From contig CM046330.1 in the NCBI GenBank assembly GCA_025403435.1, positions 21,660,239 through 21,724,238 on the forward strand: a DNA stretch of 64,000 bases. Reading direction: 5' to 3'. Within the stretch, counting starts at the first letter, position 1. Each line of letters starts with the position of its first letter. This document shows positions 51,219 through 63,205 of the stretch, piece by piece. This DNA is from Artocarpus heterophyllus. Taxonomy: Eukaryota > Streptophyta > Magnoliopsida > Rosales > Moraceae. Both the position numbers and the translations under genes were made by a program. Under the pieces are notes generated by a model that ran no database searches, had not been told where the DNA came from, and saw only the letters and a list, made by a program, of their open reading frames with translations.

Positions 51219-53428
51219 AAATTCATGAACATGTTTAGTTTAAAGATTATATTTTATTTTTTTTAATGATGGAATGCTAAATTTTGGAAGTACAAAAAAA
51301 AACAAATAATGATAAAATTTTATGAATGTGGAAAAGACGTGTCAATTAAAGAGTGCTTATTGGAGGAAAAAGAAAAAAAATCGCACAGTTTTTTTTGAAA
51401 AATCTTAAAGATACTTTTAAAAAATAAAATTCATGTGGCAATGTTTTGGTTTAATGAATATGTTTAATGAATGGCTGAATTTTGGTTTAAAAGTTATTTT
51501 AGCTAGAACTTTGAGAGTCCTTGACAAAAAAGTATCTATGAAAAAAATAATTTGCATAAAAAAAGTGCAGTTGAAACGAACTAAAAAAGTGCTAGTTAAA
51601 AATATAAATAATTGAAATTGTAAAATATTTTTTTAAAAAATAAAATTCATGAAAATATTTGGTTTAGAGATTATATTTTCCATTTTTTTCTAATGATGGA
51701 TCGCTGAATTTTTGAAGCACCAAAAAAAAAAACAAATAAAAGCTAAAATTTTGAGAATGTAGAAAGATGTGCTAGTTAAAAAGTGCTTATTAGAGGAAAA
51801 AGTACCATCTTTTTTTAAAAAAAAATTGTACAATTTTTTTAAAAAAATCTTGCATGCACTTTTTAAAAAATAAAATTCATGTGGAAACGCTTTGTTTTAA
51901 TAAATATGTTTAATGGATGGCTAAACTTTGGTTTAGTGTTTTGGTTTAGCTAGAACTTTCACAGTCCTTTAAAAAAAGTATCTATAAAAATTATAATTTG
52001 TGTAAAAAAGTGCTAGTTGAAATGAACTAAAAAAGTGCTAGTTGAAATGGACCTGCAACAAGAGTAGGGACACTTCGGAGGCAAGAAGGGAACAGGTTAG
52101 TCAATAAACAAGGGCTCTTCGATGCTCAAGGCAGGCGTTGCTCAGCAGAGAACGGGAGCTGGTTAGTTGGGAAGGAGCATGCTTACCTGAATGTAATAAA
52201 TACACTCTATTTATAGGTTGCTACTCGAACCGGGTGTTAGGTGGGTTCTATCACAACCCGTGTGTCACATTAAGGCCTGTCAGGTGTCAAGGGACAAGTT
52301 CCGTGACTTTCGCCGGTGGATTAGTCTCCATTTGACGACGAGATCTCCGCCATTTGTTGGCCAATGAAGGTGAGTAGTAGCCTGCTTGCAAGTTAAAGAA
52401 ATCTGACCCGAGCTGGTATTTGACCCTTGGAGGTGACCATTCATGCCGCGGCCCGAAGGGCCCTGAAAAGCATCTCGAACAGACGATCCGAGCTGATCGA
52501 GATTGATTATTCGCTCCCAGCAGCTCTTGCCGAGCGTAGCTGCTGACCATCAGGAGGAGGGCTCCTCGGCAATGGCACCGAGCTCACCCCCAACAAATTT
52601 CATGGACATGTTTGGTTTAAAGATTATATTTTCTTTTTTTTTTTAATGATGGAATGCTAAATTTTGGAAGTACCAAAAGAAAAGCAAATAATGATAAAAT
52701 TTAATGAATGTGGAAAAGACATGTCAATTAAAGCGTGCTTATTGGAGGAAAAAGAAAAAAATCGCACAGTTTTTTTTGAAAAATCTTGAAGATACTTTTA
52801 AAAAATAAAATTCATATGGAAATGTTTTGGTTTAATGAATATGTTTAATGAATGGCTGAATTTTGGTTTAATGTTTTTGTTTAAGAGTTATTTTAGCTAG
52901 AACTTTGAGTGTCCTTGAAAAAAAAAGTATCTATGAAAAAAATAATTTGCATTAAAAAGGTGCAGTTGAAACGAACTAAAAAAGTGCTAGTTTAAAATAT
53001 AAATAATTGAAATCATAAAAATATTTTTTAAAAAAAAATTCATGAAAATATTTGATTTAACGATTATATTTTCCATTTTTTTTTCTAATGATGGATTGCT
53101 GAATTTTGGAAGCACCAAAAAAAAAAAAAAAAAGCTAAAATTTTGAGAATGCCGAAAGATGTGCTAGTTAAAAAGTGCTTATTGGAGGAAAAAGTACCAT
53201 TTAAAAAAAAATCATACAATTTCTTTTAAAAAAATCTTGCAGGTACTTTAAAATTCGGGTGGAAACGTTTTGGTTTAATAAATATGTTTAATGGATGGCT
53301 AAACTTTGGTTTGGTGTTTTGGTTTAGCTAGAACTTTCACAGTCCTTTAAAAAAAAGTATCTATAAAAATTAAAATTTGTGTAACAAAGTGCTAGTTGAA
53401 ATGAACTAAAAAAGTGCTAGTTGAAATG
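50672..53428. repeat. Tandem segmental duplication, ~1.38-kb unit
   Basis: Unit 1 (50672-52047) and unit 2 (52048-53428) each contain the inner five-sixths of the Tat LTR followed by the same ~830-bp AT-rich flank. The partial LTR at 52048-52595 lacks its first ~95 bp exactly where unit 2 starts. So this third LTR arose by duplication, not by a separate insertion. Confidence 0.85.
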
Positions 53429-53790
53429 AACTAAAAAAGTGCTAGTTGAAAAAATAAATAATTGAAATCACAGAAATATTTAAAAAAATAAAATTAATGA
53501 AAATGTTTGGTCTAAATATTATATTTTTTTTTCTTTTCATGATGGATCCTAAATAAGTAGCAAGAAAACAAACAAATAAAAGCTAAAATTTTGAGAATAT
53601 AGACATACATGTCAATTAAAAAGTGCTTATTGGAAGGAAAAGAGAAAAAAAAATTACTGTATAGTTTTTTAAGAAAATCGTACGACTTAAAAAAAAATAT
53701 TCCAGATACTTCTAAAAAAAAAATTCATGTGCAAATGTTTTGGTTGACTGAATATGTTCAATGGATGGCTAAATTTTGGGGGAGAAAAAG
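51219..53790. repeat. Diverged ~440-bp tandem repeat, right part
   Basis: The landmark TAGCTAGAACTTT recurs at 51501, 51953, 52894 and 53327 (spacings 452 and 433 within each larger unit), together with AGTGCTAGTTGAAA and AGTGCTTATTGGAGG. It contains no coding sequence. Confidence 0.75.
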
Positions 53791-53794
53791 AAAA

Positions 53795-53851
53795 CAACCG
53801 GTGACCTCTTGATTTGTAGTCAAATGCTTTACCACTGAGGTAGGGACCTGT
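53795..53851 (-). tRNA. Degenerate tRNA-Cys-like sequence (pseudo-tRNA or SINE head)
   Basis: On the minus strand it reads like tRNA-Cys: D-arm ACCTCAGTGGTAAAGCA, anticodon stem TTTGA / TCAAG around loop CTACAAA, variable and T-arm start GAGGTCACCGGTT. The anticodon would be ACA instead of GCA. The acceptor stem and the 3' half of the T arm do not pair (GTTGTTTTC follows), so it is unlikely to be functional. Confidence 0.6.
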
Positions 53852-54094
53852 ATTGTACATCTTGTAATTTTTATTTTAAATAAACTATAAAAAGTTAAGT
53901 GTGTTTAACACCCTTCAACCTGTTGAAAAAAGAGTGCACAGCGAAATTTTAAAAATTTTACACCAAAGTATTTTTCAAAACACAAATTTGACATGTTATG
54001 TGCATAAATTAACCAAATCTTACTAACCTTTGTATGCCAAAGAACCCTCATAAAACATGAAGAGAAATAATGTTCCAGAAGAGCCTCAACCAAC
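53852..54094. other. Spacer, nothing recognised
   Basis: AT-rich, with no gene or repeat partner seen in the window. Confidence 0.4.
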
Positions 54095-55949
54095 TGGTCA
54101 TCTTTGCTATTCTCTATCTATGACCGGAGTTAGTGTGGGCTCACACGTACAGCTCTTCCACTAGGTGACTCTCCTTCCAACCAATCGAGAGAACCCAAAG
54201 CAAGTGTTCGTGATTTGTGAACAAAAGCTCTCGGGAGTTTTTAGATTCTCACTAGCAGAGTATCACTCTTAATCTCTCTATTGATTTGAGTAACTCTTAA
54301 GAATTACTCCCTTTATATAGAGATTGGTCCTGGGGTCAGTCCTTATCAGATTAGGTCTCAAAAACTCTAAATAAAATCAAGTTCGGATCAATATCTGATA
54401 AGATCCGTATGGAAACGCGTGATCTTATCCTTCGTTGATCGGCAGGCTGAACCACCTGATCGGTAGGCTGAACAGGCCCCATTGGCAGGCCGAACACATC
54501 CATCGGTAGGCCGAATTGCCGAATAAAAATCTCGTGAATCTTTTATTTTCCACCCAATATTCTATAGGATAAAGTCTCAGTTTTAATTCAAATAACCCAA
54601 TAGATAAGTTATCTGATCAAAACAACTTTATCTAGATAATCTCTAAGAAAATAAATCAATTCCCAATAATTCTACAAGTTTATCTTGATCTAATTTATCT
54701 AAAATTAAATCAACCGATAAACAGACAAGAATTATCCAATCCTTATAATTCAACAAGTTTATCTTGAATTAACTTTATGACAAAATTAATTCAACCGATA
54801 AACAAACATGAATTATTTGATTCTTCCAAACTTCAACCAATCTAATAAATCTGACATAAGTTACCAATTATTGGAAAAGCATACTGTGTCGTTACAGGAT
54901 GTTGTGAGCTAGCAAAGGGACCAAATGGACCTATATAGTTCAAACTCCCGATAATTATGAAACCCAATATCCCAGATATACATGTCATAATTATCAACTC
55001 CAACGCTACTCCACTAAAAGCTTGGAGCTGCACTCTTGAACTACATAGAATTACGAGGCTCGTATAGCTAAGTCTCCATGACATATCATAATGTATCGTA
55101 TCCCCGTATGATAATCCATAATCGGCTTAAGGACAAGTTCTGTCTTACCTTTCCAATTATTTATATCTTACGTTCTATTATCTCACCATCAGAACACTTA
55201 CCATCCAAAGATAGTATACCATTCGGTTACACCTATGTATCCAAATGGTTAAGCGCTCCAGTTTTCCAATTACAGGATAACGCATGTAAGATGATATCAT
55301 TACTCCTAAAGTGGAGCTATAGATTCCATATCTATGAATAACAGGTCTACGCTATCAAGAGTCATGCCTCCAATATACCGGCATGCATACCACTATTAAG
55401 ATGTGGGTGTCACCCTTTGGTACATCAAAAGACACAAGTCAAGACAACGGGCCTACTATTCATATTAGGATTAAGATACAACACAGATGATTGTCTAAAG
55501 TGAATCAATTTGCCGAGATAGACTTATTAATCCAAATCAATTCACTTTATGTCCCGATCCAACACATCGTCACCTATGACAACATGCCAATGTTTCTATT
55601 CACGGAGTCCACCTCCGATGGTCAAGACAAACCATCTCCCAAAAGGGATATAGACAACATAACAATCTTTACATGAATAAAGCACCCAACTTTATTCCCT
55701 CAATTGCGGATCATATGATTTAGATGATCACCTTAAGAATCATGTCTTCCGCATAATCCGTCCATCATATGCCTAATTCTTAAGGTTTAGACCGACAGTC
55801 TCAGACTATTGTTTGCTTAACATACATTCAACAAATATGAATGTAAAGAGGACAAGATTTGGTATATAAATAATAATAAATTCTTTATTGATAAAAATGT
55901 CTCCAAAAACTTATTACATTTTTACTCCTTAGGGCATACATGTCTAACA
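54095..55949 (-). repeat. Copia-2 3' LTR
   Basis: On the minus strand it begins TGTTAGACATGTATGCCC and has a TATA box CTCTATATAAAGGGAG (plus near 54308-54323). Over 54206-55949 it aligns, inverted, with 62128-64000. It carries a dyad cluster at 54439-54523. Confidence 0.85.
54439..54523 (+). repeat. Dyad cluster in copia-2 3' LTR
   Basis: Four to five units: ATCGGCAGGCTGAAC, ATCGGTAGGCTGAAC, TTGGCAGGCCGAAC, ATCGGTAGGCCGAA, spaced about 21-22 bp, the same TTCGGC-AG-GCCGAA dyad as in the Tekay LTR. Confidence 0.85.
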
Positions 55950-56203
55950 ATCTCCCACTTACACTAAGTGAATAAATATGACAAATCCCGTATCCTCATA
56001 GCCTCCACATGCTTCTCGAAGACTCTTCCAGTAAGTGTCTTCGTAAATGGATCAGCTAAATTGTCCTCTGATACGATCTTGCACACCATGACATGCCCTC
56101 CCTCAACGAAGTCCTTTATCACATGATACTTCTGATCAATATGCTTACTCTTCTTGTGAAATCTTGGTTCCTTAGCATTAGCTACCGCCGCACTGTTATC
56201 ACA

Positions 56204-57381
56204 TTATCGTGATACCGCATTATCCATACCAGGAACTACCTCAAGATCCCCAAGGAACTTGTAGAGCCACACTGCTTCTTTCGAAGCATCACTAGCTGCC
56301 ACATACTCGGCCTCTATTATTGAATCTGAAGTGTAATCTTGCTTAGCACTTCTCCAACTGATGGCACCGCCACCCAGAGTAAACACAAAACCCAAAGTCG
56401 ATTTTCTAGAATCTAAATAGGATTGAAAATCCGAGTCAGTATATCCTAGATGACTCAGGTCCTCATAAGACTTTAGAGAGTCTTTCTTGGAAAGAGTAAT
56501 TCCAGACCTAGATGGTTGCCCACCTTTCTTGGAATCCTGCATTGCAAACCTTTGGAGAATTTTATCTATGTACTCAGCCTGGGACAAAGCTATCATTTTG
56601 TTCTTCCTATCCCAAAAGATCTGGATACCAAAAATAAAATTAGCCTCACCCAAGTCCTTCATGTCAAACTACTTGGTCAACCATAATTTGACCGATGACA
56701 ATGCCCCAACATCATTGCCAATTAGCAATATGTCATCTATATAGAGCAGTAGAAAAACCACCTTCCCATCCTTAATGTGTTTATAAACACATGGTTCATC
56801 CACATTTTGTGAGAACCCATAAGTCTTGATCACCTGATCAAATCTTATGTTCCAAGAACGAGAAGCCTGCTTAAGTCCATAAATTGACTTTAGCAGCCTA
56901 CAAACCTTACCCTCTTGACCCGTGACTTTGAACCTGTCTGGTTGTTCTATATAAATGGACTCATCAAGATAGCCATTCAGAAAAGCCATCTTGACATCCA
57001 TCTGCCAAATCTCATAGTCGAGAGCGGCAGCTATGGATAAGAGAATCCAGATGGACTTAAGCATGGCTACAGGCGAAAAGGTTTCCTCATAATCGATTCC
57101 TTCCTTTGCGTATAACCCTTAGCTACCAATCTAGCCTTAAAGGTTTCGATCTTTCCATCTACTCCTCTTTTCCTCTTGTAGATCCACTTACACCCTATGT
57201 GTTTTACCCCTTCGGGATGATCCACAAGATCCCAGACCTGATTAGTCTCCATAGACTTCATCTTTGTGTTCATGGCCTCTGTCCAGAGTTTTGAATCAAC
57301 ATCCTCCATAGCATCTGCGTAAGTATAAGGATCCCTATCATGTTCATCTGGTTCTGCCAAAAAGACCTCCCCATTGAACAT
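56204..57381 (-). pseudogene. Copia-2 reverse transcriptase and RNase H
   Basis: Minus-strand blocks: WTEAMNTKMKSMETNQVWDL, HIGCKWIYKRKRGVDGKIE and FKARLVAKGYTQ (57381-57100), a frame break, WQMDVKMAFLNGYLDESIYI, LKSIYGLKQASRSWNIRFD, and the catalytic LLLYIDDILLIGNDV (near plus 56730), all well kept. A stop near 56667 precedes FDMKDLGEANFIFGIQI. RNase H follows with YTDSDFQSYLDSRKST and GGGAISWRSAKQ and ends near 56204. The catalytic YIDD is intact; stops disable the polyprotein. Confidence 0.92.
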
Positions 57382-57599
57382 ATACCTCTCAGGTTGACGT
57401 CCGATCCTCCCACTATGCCGAAGCCCCTAAGGTCGTTGTTCAAGTTTGTTTGGTTTTTCTACACTGATCGAAACGGTTTCATTCGGAACCTCCGGTGTGA
57501 TCGGATCACTCCTTATCTCCTCAAGCACCACTTTGCTTCGAGGTTTAAAGTTGTCCATGTAACTCTCCTCAAGGAAAGTTGCATTAGTTGAAACCACGA

Positions 57600-58660
57600 C
57601 TTTATTTTCCTTTGGGTTATAAAAATAACCCCCCCTTAGTCCCTTTTGGATATCCTACAAACATGCAAACTTTTGAACATGCTTCCAACTTATTCGGATC
57701 CTTAAACAGGACATGAGCCAGACATCCCCATATGCTAATATGGTTTAAGGATGTCTTTCTACCCGTCCACAACTTGTGAGGAGTTTTAGGGACCAATTTT
57801 GAAGGCACATTGTTCAAAAGATAACATGCGGTTTGTAGTGCATATCCCTAAAAGGATAAAGGCAATGATGAATAACTCATCATGGACCTAATCATGTCCA
57901 ACAAAGTCTTATTTCTTCTCTCTACTACGCCATTCTACTGTAGAGTGCCCGGCGCAGTCAAATGGGACAAAATCTCATTCTCTACTAAGTGTCCCAAAAA
58001 CTCATTAGAAAGGTATTCCCCACCTCGATCCGATCGAAGTGCCTTTATGGTTCTACCCAATTGCTTTTCCACTTCAACCCGAAACTCCCTGAACTTGTCA
58101 AAAGTTTCGCTTTTGTGGTGCATCAGGTACATATACCCATATCTTGAGTAATCGTTAATAAAAGTGACGAAGTACTCATACCCTCGTCGTGCCTGGATGT
58201 TCATTGGTCCGCAAACATCACTATGCACAAGTTCTAGAACCCCTTTGGCCCTATTGCCCTTAGAACCGAATGGTCTTTTGGTCATTTTACCCTCTAAACA
58301 AGATTCACATTGAGGTATAGATTCCACATTTAAGTGACTTAAAGGTTCATCCCTTACCAACCTTTGAATCCTATTCAGGTTAATATGACCAAGGCGTAAA
58401 TGCCAAAGATAAGTCTTATTAGAGTAAGAAGTTTTAAGTCTTTAGAGTTATTATCATTCATCTCAGCATTAAGCAATAAGTCCATCTTAGGTTTGCTAAA
58501 ATATAGATTATTTTGCATCCATCCAGAATAGATAAAAGATTTGTTTTTACGAATCACCACTTTATCATTAAAAGAAACCAAATAGGAGTCTTTAAATAAA
58601 CAAGATACATAAATTAAATTCCTTTTGAATTTAGGAACATAAAAACAATCTTGCAAAAAT
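57600..58660 (-). pseudogene. Copia-2 GAG-pre-integrase and integrase
   Basis: 58656-58375 holds the pre-integrase region (FYVPKFKRNLIYVSCLFKD, SGWMQNNLYFSKPK). 58360-57935 is the integrase core: CESCLEGKMTKRPF, HSDVCGPMNIQARRGYEYFV (first Asp), LRSDRGGEYLSNEF (second Asp), then TAG in place of Gln before NGVVERRNKTLLDMIRSMM (Glu). 57817-57617 is the C-terminal part with HKLWTGRKTSLNHISIWGC and CMFVGYPKGTKGG. The DDE triad is present, the frame is not continuous. Confidence 0.92.
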
Positions 58661-59708
58661 AAATTCCTATAATTATCAAAATAAAGATGGACGTCTCATA
58701 TTGCTTTCGCTGAGACCAAGGATCCATCACCCATCCGAAGCGTGAAGTCCTCATGCAGTAGACTTCTCGTTTCTTTGAACTCCTGTAGAGAAACACAAAC
58801 ATGATTAGTTGTATTGGAATCAATGACCCAAATGTCACTAGATTCCTCAACCAAACAAGTTTCTAAATATAGAAGATCACACCTACCTCCTTTGGAAAGG
58901 AAGTCCTTGCAATGCTTCTTGATATGTTTGACCTTTCCACAAAAGAAGCACTTAAGCTTCTTTGGGTTCTTCTTCTTCTTCTTCTACTTGCTCTTGGTGG
59001 TAGCAAGAATAGAAGACTCCTGTTCTTGGCCCGTTGTTTCTTTTCATTCCCAGAGTTGAGATTGGAACCAGAAGTAGCTACCATGTTGGCCTTACCACCC
59101 ACAGGAGACTCCCTGATCAGCAGTTCAAACTCTTGTAACAGTTTCATCAGTTCTGTTAAGGTCATATCCCGTCTATTGCTTAAATTAAAAGTAGCTCTAA
59201 ATGGAATAAATTCCTTAGACAGAGTCTCAAAGACCATAGTCATCTGAGTTTTAGCATCGATGTCAGCTCCATTGGTTTGAGCCTCGGCAAGGTAACCCAT
59301 GACCAACATCATATGCTCCTTTATAGATTTCCCCAGCCTCTGCCTATAGTTTAAAAGTTTTTGAAGTGCCCATTGTCGCTTTGTTACGGCTTGGCCTCCA
59401 AACATATCCTCAAGATTATCCAAGATCTACTTCGCAATCTCATAATCTTGATGTTGAGCCTACAGCACGTGATTCATGCTAGCCATAACATAGCAGCAGG
59501 CCTAATCATTAGCATCTTTCCAGCGATCATACGCTTGGAATTGCTCATTACTTGAGTCTCCCGTAGGCTCGGGAGGACAAGGGGTTGTCAGTGTATATTT
59601 CAGTTTCTCAAAGGACAGGACGATATTCAGGTTCCATTTTCAATCATTATAGTTCTCACCGGTTAATAGGTTTTTGTCAAGTATCGATGATAAAGCATTT
59701 TTAGACAT
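58661..59708 (-). pseudogene. Copia-2 gag, zinc knuckle and protease
   Basis: Gag starts ATGTCTAAAAATGC at 59708. The conserved phrase ENYNDWK has TGA for Trp. The frame is clear from 59423: DMFGGQAVTKRQWALQKLLN, MTLTELMKLLQEFELLIRES. A frameshift at about 59000 lies before the CCHC knuckle (CFFCGKVKHIKKHC, plus about 58915-58955). The protease follows with WVIDSNTTNHVC, where the active site DSGAT has become DSNTT, and MGDGSLVSAKA. All three steps (assembly, RNA binding, processing) are disabled. Confidence 0.88.
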
Positions 59709-60678
59709 TTTTAATCTACAATAAAGAATCATATACCAAACATAAGCAAACATATGATAATAATTTAGTAAGATAACACAATCATGTCAGAAATACAAAT
59801 GTGTTTATGTGTCAAAACCTTAAAAATATCACAACCTTACAACGATAATTCCCAAGTCATAATTCAACAAGCTCCTAGGGGAGTCATGCCAAATTCAATT
59901 AGGAACACGGATCCCCTCCTGATTAATATATGCCATCTAGGACCCGTATGATCCAGCATATATTAATAATCATTTCTTTGGCCATTAATTTTATTAACAG
60001 AGCTCCCAAGGGAGGTTAATAATAAAATTAATGTGAGTGTATAACCATCGTTTCAATATTTTATCCATGATTTATAATCACCACCTAGGGGTGTGTAACC
60101 ATAAATCATGCTAAAATACCTTATCTTCTTAGAGATCCAATCTGGTACATGATAGAAATCCCTTCCTAGGGGTCAAGACCACCATGTTCTGCCTATGGAT
60201 CAACGATGGTGGCCTTAGGTTCTCTCTTCAAAAACTGTCTCCCATTCAATCTTTTGAAATCAAGGTTTTATTTTAAGGATATGCATGAACAATTTTAATA
60301 TAAGTGGCACTTCCTATTCTATATGACATGTTATCAATATACATGGCAAATCATGTTATAATGCAAACAAGCAAAGCAATCAAGCAAAGCTACAAGCAAA
60401 ATAATAAATAGCCGTAATATTATGACTCCACCCTAGAGAATAGAAAACTAAGATTACAAGAGAATAATCGAGACATATAATAGATTTTTCATCCTTGAAT
60501 CCTCAAGCTGTAGCCTTCTTCATGTAATTCCCATCGTCAAATATTCAATCCCATATGAATCGAATACTTCATATTTCTGGTCATATCCAAATTTAATGTT
60601 TCTCAGAATTGTTACAAAAATAAAATTAAAACTACATCGGAAAAACTACACCTTTTCTGGAAATTTTCCAACTCTCGG
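59709..60678 (-). other. Copia-2 leader region
   Basis: Untranslated-looking sequence between the gag start and the dyad cluster. It includes an inverted match of GATTAATATATGC (59920) and GCATATATTAATAATC (59957-59972), a potential hairpin, and repeats of 'aagcaaagc' near 60370-60400. No primer-binding site is visible. Confidence 0.45.
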
Positions 60679-60858
60679 TCGGCAGGTCGATCTGGGTGAT
60701 CGGCCTGTCGGTCATGCTCCATCAGCCTACCGACCATGAAGATTGGCCTGCCGACTCATGAATGTTTGGCCTGCTGAACTGGAAGTTCGGCCTGCCGCCA
60801 TAGCCGCCTGATTTTTGCCCCACTGACGGCCTCCAAACCACACGTCCGGCCTGTCGAG
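60679..60858 (-). repeat. Dyad cluster in copia-2 leader
   Basis: About seven to eight units, among them GGTCGGCAGGTCGA, ATCGGCCTGTCGG, ATCAGCCTACCGA, TTGGCCTGCCGA, TTTGGCCTGCTGAA, TTCGGCCTGCCG and CCGGCCTGTCGA. It abuts the 88-bp LTR fragment directly. Confidence 0.85.
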
Positions 60859-60946
60859 GATATAAATAATAAATAAATTCTTTATTGATAAAAATGTCTC
60901 CAAAAACTTATTACATTTTTACTCCTTAGGGCATACATGTCTAACA
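60859..60946 (-). repeat. Copia-2 5' LTR fragment
   Basis: 88 bp matching the first 88-90 bp of the copia-2 LTR (minus-strand start TGTTAGACATGTATGCCC); the rest of the LTR is missing and replaced by the dyad cluster. Confidence 0.85.
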
Positions 60947-61213
60947 CAACCTTCTTTTCAACTGAGGCCTTGTTTGGAGTGACAAGTTGAACAAAAAAAG
61001 GGTGACCTAACAAACCATTAGGACACCCTCCTTATAGTTAATGACTTGTGAGTAATACCAGTAATACCAAGTTTAATCTTAATTTTTATACCAACTCTTG
61101 AATAATTAATTTATTGATAGATGTAACCTATTGACATGACAAGCTTTTAAACATCTACCAGTAAAAACATAACAACTCATGAGTTAGTTGACAAGTCTAT
61201 TTTTATTTTTAAG
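60947..61213. other. Spacer, nothing recognised
   Basis: AT-rich sequence without a readable domain. Confidence 0.4.
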
Positions 61214-61947
61214 GTAAATAGCTCGGTTAGTCCCCAATCTTTTTAAGAAGGTGTAATTTGGCCCTCAAATTTTTTTATTTAATTGGTTCCAACCTTTTAA
61301 AAATGGTGCAATTTAATCTCTACCGTTTCATTTTAGACGGAAAAGTTTGTTTTGACCATTTAAGTGAAGGTATTTTATTAAAATACTTAATATTATTTTA
61401 AAAAATTAAATTAAAATATAAAAACAATTAAAAATAAAAAACAAAAAATATATATTATTAAAATCTGATTTGTTTAACAAAAAATAAAACCAAGGTTTTT
61501 ATATCTCTTCTTTTTCTTTTTTCGTCCTCCTTTTTCTTCTTCTTCCTTCAGGAGGTGGCCAGGGGGCTGTGTTCAGGAGGTCGCCAGTGGGTAAGGGGCT
61601 AGTCGGGAAGTCGTTGGCATTTGTGGTTGAAGGGGGGGGCGGGGTGGCGCCTATGCACCAGGAGGCACTGGCAGCTAGGGTCTGGGTGCGTGGGAGAGAA
61701 AGAATGAGAGAAGGAGGGAGAGAGAAAGAAATAAAAAATTGAAATATTTTTTTAACGTATCAGTTAGTTTAGAGGGGTAGTATGATAATTTTGAGTAAAA
61801 AATAAAGTCAAACAAACTTTTTCATCCAAAATTAAACGATAGGGACTAAATTGTACTCTTTTTAAAAGGTTAGACCTAATTAAATAAAAAAGTTAGGGAC
61901 CGAATTGCATATTTTTAAAAAGGATAGAAACTGACCAAGCTATTTAC
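61214..61947. mobile_element. TIR element (MITE-like) with ~145-bp inverted ends
   Basis: 734 bp. The left end GTAAATAGCTCGGTTAGT and the right end (reverse strand GTAAATAGCTTGGTCAGT) continue as an imperfect inverted repeat to about 61360 and 61800. The interior has a GC-rich block with a G run at 61634-61641. No transposase is present. The target duplication is blurred by T/A-rich flanks. Confidence 0.72.
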
Positions 61948-61965
61948 TCTTATTTTTATTTTTAT

Positions 61966-62086
61966 TTTATTTTTTTTTTTTTTTGCTAGGAAAAGTCCAA
62001 AGTCCTCAGTACTTTTATCACTCCTAGGTATGGAACTTGAGAGGACCTAACCCCAACTTAACTCCACCACCACTAGGCTATCCCCA
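61966..62086 (-). mobile_element. tRNA-derived SINE-like sequence
   Basis: On the minus strand: GGATAGCCTAGTGGTGGTGG (A-box-like) at about 62085, CAAGTTCCATACC (B-box-like) about 45 bp later, then a short body and a poly(A) tail (plus poly-T at 61967-61984). The layout fits a short tRNA-headed SINE. No target duplication is discernible. Confidence 0.5.
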
Positions 62087-63205
62087 TTAGTTGATAGACA
62101 AGTTGTAGTTAGAGTTGAGGTTCTTAGTGTTAGACATGTATGCTCTAAGGAGTAAAAATGTAATAAGTTTTTGGAGACATTTTTTATCAATAAAGAATTT
62201 ATTTATAATTTATATACCAAATCTTGTCCTCTTTACATTCATATTTGTTAATTGTATGTTAAGCAAACAATAGTCTGAGACTGTTTGTCTAAACCTTAAG
62301 AATTGGGCATATGATGGACGGATTATGCAGAAGACACGATTCTTAAGGTGATGGTCTAAATCATACGATCCGCAATCGAGGGAATAAAGTTGGGCACTTT
62401 ATTCATGCAAAGATTGTTTTGTTGTCTATATCCCTTTTGGGAGATGGTTTGTCTTGACCATCGGAGGTGGACTCCATGAATAAAAACATTGGCACATTGT
62501 CATAGGTGACGATGTGTTGGATCGAGACATAAAGTGAATTGATTTGGATTAATAATTCTATCTCGGCAAATCGATTCACTTTAGATAATCATTTGTATTG
62601 TATCTTAATCCTGAGCTGAATGTGGGCCCATTGTCTTGACTTGTGTCTTTTGATGTACCAAAGGGTAACACCCACATCTTAATAGTGGTATGCATGCCAG
62701 TACATTGGAGGCATAACTCTTGATAGCGTAGACCTGTTATTCATAGATATGGAATCCATAGCTCCTCTTTAGGAGTATTGATATCCTTTTATATGCATTA
62801 TCTTGTAATTGAAAAACTGGAGCGCTCAACCATTTAAATACATAGGTGTAACCTGAATGGTATACTGTCATTGGATAGTAAGTTTTTTGATGGTGAGATA
62901 ATAGAACGTAAGATAAAAATAATCATGAACGTAAGACAGAACTTGTCCTTAAGCCGATTGTGGATTATCATATGGGGATACAATACACTATGATATGTCA
63001 TGGAGACTTAGCTATACGAGCTTCGTAATTCTATGTAGTTCGAGAGTGCAGCTCCAAGCTTTTAGTAGAGTAGCGTTGGAGTTGATAATTATGAAATGTA
63101 TATCTGGGATATTAGGTTTCATAATTATCAGGAGCTTGAACTATATAGGTCCATTTGGTCCCCTTTGCTAGCTCACAATATCCTGTAACAACACGGCGTG
63201 CTTTT

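Larger units (their letters stand above)
54095..60946 (-). mobile_element. Copia-2: decayed Ty1/copia retrotransposon
   Basis: On the minus strand: a fragment of 5' LTR (60946-60859), a rearranged leader, gag, zinc knuckle, protease, integrase, reverse transcriptase, RNase H (59708-56204), a polypurine tract (AAGTGGGAGAT, plus 55950-55960) and a full 3' LTR (55949 to about 54095). Integrase before reverse transcriptase is the copia order. The left end is uncertain (between 54087 and 54121). CAACC occurs at 60947-60951 and 54087-54091 but not exactly at a TG terminus. No primer-binding site was found. Confidence 0.85.

Noticed and set aside
52048..52595. A third independent Tat LTR insertion.
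   Set aside because: It lacks its first ~95 bp and a target duplication, and its flank repeats that of the complete LTR, so tandem duplication explains it.
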